From the NCBI GenBank assembly GCA_005789325.1, contig SXYE01000049.1, forward strand, positions 1-8,248: 8,248 bases of DNA, read 5' to 3'. Source of the stretch: Actinomycetota bacterium (lineage in GTDB: Bacteria; Actinomycetota; Actinomycetes; S36-B12; UBA5976). A model generated the notes under the pieces. The model was given only the letters and a program-made list of their open reading frames with translations, had not been told where the DNA came from and did not search any database. Positions 5,699 to 8,248 of the stretch are shown here, one piece after another (the stretch's first letter is position 1; each line of letters begins with the position of its first letter). A program made the translations under genes and the position numbers.

Positions 5699-6649
5699 AT
5701 GTTTAAGGTGTCTGTTTTAAATGAATTAACTGAACAACAAGTAAGTGAAATTTTAGAAATTGTTACTGAAGCAAGTGAAACCGATGGTGCTCGACCATTT
5801 TCTGAACATGTGGAATTGCATTTAAGAAGTGGTGGAGACCGAAGGATAATTCATCTAATTGCGCAAAATGAGAACCAAAAAATTGTTGGTTATGGCCATT
5901 TAGATACAACTGATTTAGTTGCTGGGCCAAGTGGTGAATTGGTTGTTCATCCTGAATTTAGATTAAAAGGAATAGCCACTGAAATTATTTCTGAAATAAA
6001 GAAATTGATTAAAGGTCAACCTTTAAGACTTTGGTCACATGGCGATATCCCTCATGCCCAAGAGTTTGCTAAAAAATTAGGTTTTGATTCAGTTCGAAAC
6101 GTCATTCAAATGAGACGATCATTGTTTTCCCCAATTGAGCCATTTAGTATTCCTTCAAACTACAAATTAAAACAATTTGATCCCCAAGAAGATATTGATA
6201 AATTTCTTAATATAAACAAAGCCTGTTTTGTGGACTTACCCGATCAATCTTCTTGGACCAGAAAAGATGTTGAGTTAAGAGTTTCTGAAAATTGGTTTTC
6301 AGCTAAAGGATTTGTTTTGTTAATAAATTCAAATGAAGAAGTAATTGGTTTTTGTTGGACTAAGGTTCATGGTCAAGATCATGAACATAAAGAAGATGAT
6401 GGTCACCAACATTTAGATCACGGACATGATCCAATTGGTGAAATTTATGTATTAGGAGTTCATCCTCAAGAACATAAAAAAGGTTTAGGAAAAGCTCTAA
6501 CACTTTGGGGTTTAAATCATTTAAGAAGAAGCGGATTAGATTCGGCGATGCTTTACGTTGACTCCAATAACCAAAAAGCCATCAAGTTATACGAAGAACT
6601 AGGCTTTGGCTTCTGGGGTTTAGACAGACTTTACCGCTCGTTTACTTAA
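5699..6649 (+). CDS. mshD: Mycothiol synthase (mycothiol acetyltransferase) with a His-rich insertion
   Basis: Complete 316-aa tandem-GNAT enzyme that acetylates the cysteine amine of Cys-GlcN-Ins using acetyl-CoA, the last step of mycothiol synthesis. N-terminal GNAT about 1-140: LVVHPEFRLKGIATEI carries the R-x-x-G-x-A acetyl-CoA loop at 88-93. C-terminal catalytic GNAT about 155-316: GFCWTKVH at 217-224, GEIYVLGVHPQEHKKGLGKA with H259-K-K-G-L-G replacing the usual Q/R-x-x-G-x-G, then AMLYVDSNNQKAIKLYEELGF at 283-303. Between TKVH and GEIYV the family normally has a short turn; here residues 224-244 form an insertion with seven His and many Asp/Glu. The frame is intact and core motifs are present, so activity is expected. 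The start ATG lies 5 bases after the glnR stop with only a weak CAGG upstream. The mshA gene near the left edge supplies the first pathway step. Confidence 0.93.
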   Translation: MFKVSVLNELTEQQVSEILEIVTEASETDGARPFSEHVELHLRSGGDRRIIHLIAQNENQKIVGYGHLDTTDLVAGPSGELVVHPEFRLKGIATEIISEIKKLIKGQPLRLWSHGDIPHAQEFAKKLGFDSVRNVIQMRRSLFSPIEPFSIPSNYKLKQFDPQEDIDKFLNINKACFVDLPDQSSWTRKDVELRVSENWFSAKGFVLLINSNEEVIGFCWTKVHGQDHEHKEDDGHQHLDHGHDPIGEIYVLGVHPQEHKKGLGKALTLWGLNHLRRSGLDSAMLYVDSNNQKAIKLYEELGFGFWGLDRLYRSFT

Positions 6650-6659
6650 GGCTGCAATC

Positions 6660-8248
6660 ATGAAAAGTATGACAGTTGAAATCACTAACTTTCCACAAGA
6701 ACGATTCTTGGAAAGAGATTTGTCATGGCTTTCTTTTAATGAAAGAGTTTTAGATTTAGCCCAAGATGTTAACCTTCCAATTTTGGAAAGAGCTAGATTC
6801 TTAGCAATTTTTGCGAGCAACTTAGATGAGTTTTTTAAAGTAAGAATTGCTGGATCAAAAAGAAGAATCGAAGCAGGCATTGCTGTTCGCTCAGTAAGTG
6901 GAATGCTGCCACGCGAACTTCTATCAGCTGTACTCTCAGAAAGTTTTCGACTACAGGAAAAACATTCAGCAATATTTGAAAAAGAAATTCGTCCCGTATT
7001 AGAAGAAAATGACATCAAAATTGTGCGCTGGAATCAACTAAGTGAAGATGAAAAGAAGAGCTTAGGAACTTTGTTTATTGAAAAGATATTTCCTGTATTA
7101 ACTCCCCTGGCAGTAGATCCTGCTCACCCCTTTCCATATATTTCTGGACTTTCCTTAAATTTAGCCATTGTTATAAATAATCCAAAAAATGATTCAGAGC
7201 TTTTTGCCAGAGTTAAAGTTCCCCCAACTTTTCCTCGCTTACTTAACTCCCAAGGACAAAGATTTGTCCCCCTAGAAGATGTCATTTCTGCACATTTAGA
7301 TTTGCTCTTTCCTGGCATGGAAATAGTGCAGCATCACACATTTAGAGTTACCCGAAACGAAGATGTAGAAGTTGAAGAAGATGACGCTGAAAATCTCTTG
7401 GATGCTTTAGAGCGCGAATTAACAAGAAGAAAATTTGGAGCGGTGGTTCGACTTGAAGTTGAAGAAGATATTGATGAGCATGTTTTAGAGCTATTAGTAG
7501 AGGAATTAGAAGCAAGCGAAAGTGAGGTATTTCGACTTCCCGGTTTACTTGATCTTCGAGGATTAAACGATATTTGTAATCTAAATCGGGATGATTTAAA
7601 ATTTGCCAAGTTTATTCCTAGAACTAATCCGCAATTAGCTACCGTTGAGACTGCAAGTGCTCCAGATGTATTTGAAGCACTAAAAACCAGAGACATATTG
7701 CTGCATCATCCTTATGATTCATTTTCAACAAGTGTTCAAAGATTTCTAGAACAAGCAAGCACTGATCCAAAAGTTTTAGCTATCAAGCAAACTCTTTACC
7801 GAACCTCGGGTGATTCGCCAATCGTTAACTCATTAATCGAGGCAGCCCATAACGGTAAACAGGTTTTAGCGATTGTTGAAATCAAGGCGCGATTTGATGA
7901 GCAAGCAAACATCTCTTGGGCACGAAAACTAGAACAAGCTGGTGTTCACGTAGTTTATGGAATGGTTGGACTTAAAACTCATGCAAAATTATCTTTAGTT
8001 ATTCGCCAAGAAAATGACAAAATTCGCCGCTACGGACATCTTGGAACTGGTAACTATAACCCTAAAACGGCAAGGGCTTATGAAGATTTAGGTTTACTTA
8101 CAGCAGATCCATTAATTACCAATGACATTGCATATTTGTTTAATTTATTGTCAGGATATTCAACTAATGAGGAATACGACAAATTACTTGTGGCACCACA
8201 TTCGGTAAGAAGTGGAATCATTAAAAGAATTAAGAAAGAAATTGAAAA
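6660..8248 (+). CDS. ppk: Polyphosphate kinase 1, 3'-truncated by the window edge
   Basis: I translated this frame by hand: it is open from ATG 6660 to the window end, giving 529 codons plus 2 bases of a protein usually near 690-730 aa. PPK1 reversibly polymerises the gamma-phosphate of ATP into polyphosphate. Seen: the N-terminal ERFLERDLSWLSFNERV; ATP-site FASNLDEFFKVRIAG with N54; TPLAVDPAHPFP; the acidic VEEDDAENLLDALERELTRR segment typical of actinobacterial forms; KQTLYR (R381) and EIKARFDEQ (R411), the pair matching E. coli R375/R405; the autophosphorylated H441 in GLKTHAKLSLV; and GHLGTGNYNPKTARAYEDLGL. Spacing between R381, R411 and H441 is 30 residues each, as in E. coli. The second catalytic histidine domain is off-window. 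The start is preceded by AAGG (6648-6651), overlapping the mshD stop, with 8-base spacing. A second in-frame ATG at 6669 is less well placed. Confidence 0.95.
   Translation, partial: MKSMTVEITNFPQERFLERDLSWLSFNERVLDLAQDVNLPILERARFLAIFASNLDEFFKVRIAGSKRRIEAGIAVRSVSGMLPRELLSAVLSESFRLQEKHSAIFEKEIRPVLEENDIKIVRWNQLSEDEKKSLGTLFIEKIFPVLTPLAVDPAHPFPYISGLSLNLAIVINNPKNDSELFARVKVPPTFPRLLNSQGQRFVPLEDVISAHLDLLFPGMEIVQHHTFRVTRNEDVEVEEDDAENLLDALERELTRRKFGAVVRLEVEEDIDEHVLELLVEELEASESEVFRLPGLLDLRGLNDICNLNRDDLKFAKFIPRTNPQLATVETASAPDVFEALKTRDILLHHPYDSFSTSVQRFLEQASTDPKVLAIKQTLYRTSGDSPIVNSLIEAAHNGKQVLAIVEIKARFDEQANISWARKLEQAGVHVVYGMVGLKTHAKLSLVIRQENDKIRRYGHLGTGNYNPKTARAYEDLGLLTADPLITNDIAYLFNLLSGYSTNEEYDKLLVAPHSVRSGIIKRIKKEIE

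Noticed and set aside
6620..7018. 132-codon open frame on the minus strand
   Set aside because: It lies antisense to mshD and ppk, whose motifs are clear on the plus strand; it is Ser/Lys-rich with no recognisable domain, a typical shadow frame.
7351..7527. Dense acidic stretches in PPK1 (VEVEEDDAEN and EVEEDIDEHVLELLVEELEASESE region) that look like low-complexity sequence
   Set aside because: Actinobacterial PPK1 proteins, as I recall them, carry the same acidic segments at these positions, so this is family-typical and not an insertion.
7334..7696. 120-codon minus-strand open frame, very Ser/Asn-rich
   Set aside because: It is antisense to the GAA/GAT-rich acidic part of ppk, which automatically yields Ser/Phe codons on the other strand.
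1..8248. CRISPR arrays, tRNA/rRNA genes, insertion sequences, toxin-antitoxin or defence genes
   Set aside because: None was seen: no spaced repeats, no transposase-like frames or flanking inverted repeats, and nearly all bases are taken up by recognisable housekeeping genes.

Overview
This window is a compact block of chromosomal housekeeping genes from an AT-rich actinobacterium. Lines I counted by hand range from about 25 to 43% G+C, mostly about one third. The actinobacterial assignment rests on two mycothiol genes (mshA, mshD), an unmistakable GlnR, a DUF2516 protein and a Nur-like Fur protein. From memory, the order mshA/gpm ... nur ... glnR/mshD/ppk resembles a larger, interspersed region of Streptomyces and mycobacterial chromosomes. 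Low G+C, near-absent intergenic DNA and overlapping genes suggest a genome-streamlined aquatic actinobacterium, for example a relative of Nanopelagicales (acI). That placement is inference and was not tested.

Layout. (1) Positions 1-1501, plus strand: the 3' part of mshA and a complete phosphoglycerate mutase gene, 1 base apart. (2) Positions 1505-4847, minus strand: a tightly packed five-gene run. In transcription order it holds a nitrobindin/FABP-like protein, a Nur-like Fur regulator, a YgfZ-type folate-binding protein, an asparaginase II family protein and a DUF2516 membrane protein. Junctions are GTGA, an 11-base overlap, ATGA and a 5-base gap. It converges on gpmA with only 3 bases between stop codons. 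(3) Positions 4848-4967: a 120-base divergent promoter region, the only real intergenic DNA here. It has a likely leaderless start to the left, a -10 plus strong Shine-Dalgarno to the right, and an imperfect inverted repeat between. (4) Positions 4968-8248, plus strand: glnR, mshD and the first three quarters of ppk1, probably co-transcribed.

Together the genes cover mycothiol synthesis (first and last dedicated steps), glycolysis, nitrogen control (GlnR, plus a possible asparaginase), polyphosphate synthesis, and metal/haem/Fe-S homeostasis (Nur-like regulator, nitrobindin-like protein, YgfZ). No tRNA, rRNA, mobile element or CRISPR array was seen. I found no convincing undescribed multi-gene system. 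The points most worth checking are a histidine/acid-rich insertion in MshD, the altered histidine set of the Nur-like regulator, and the elements in the glnR divergent promoter region.
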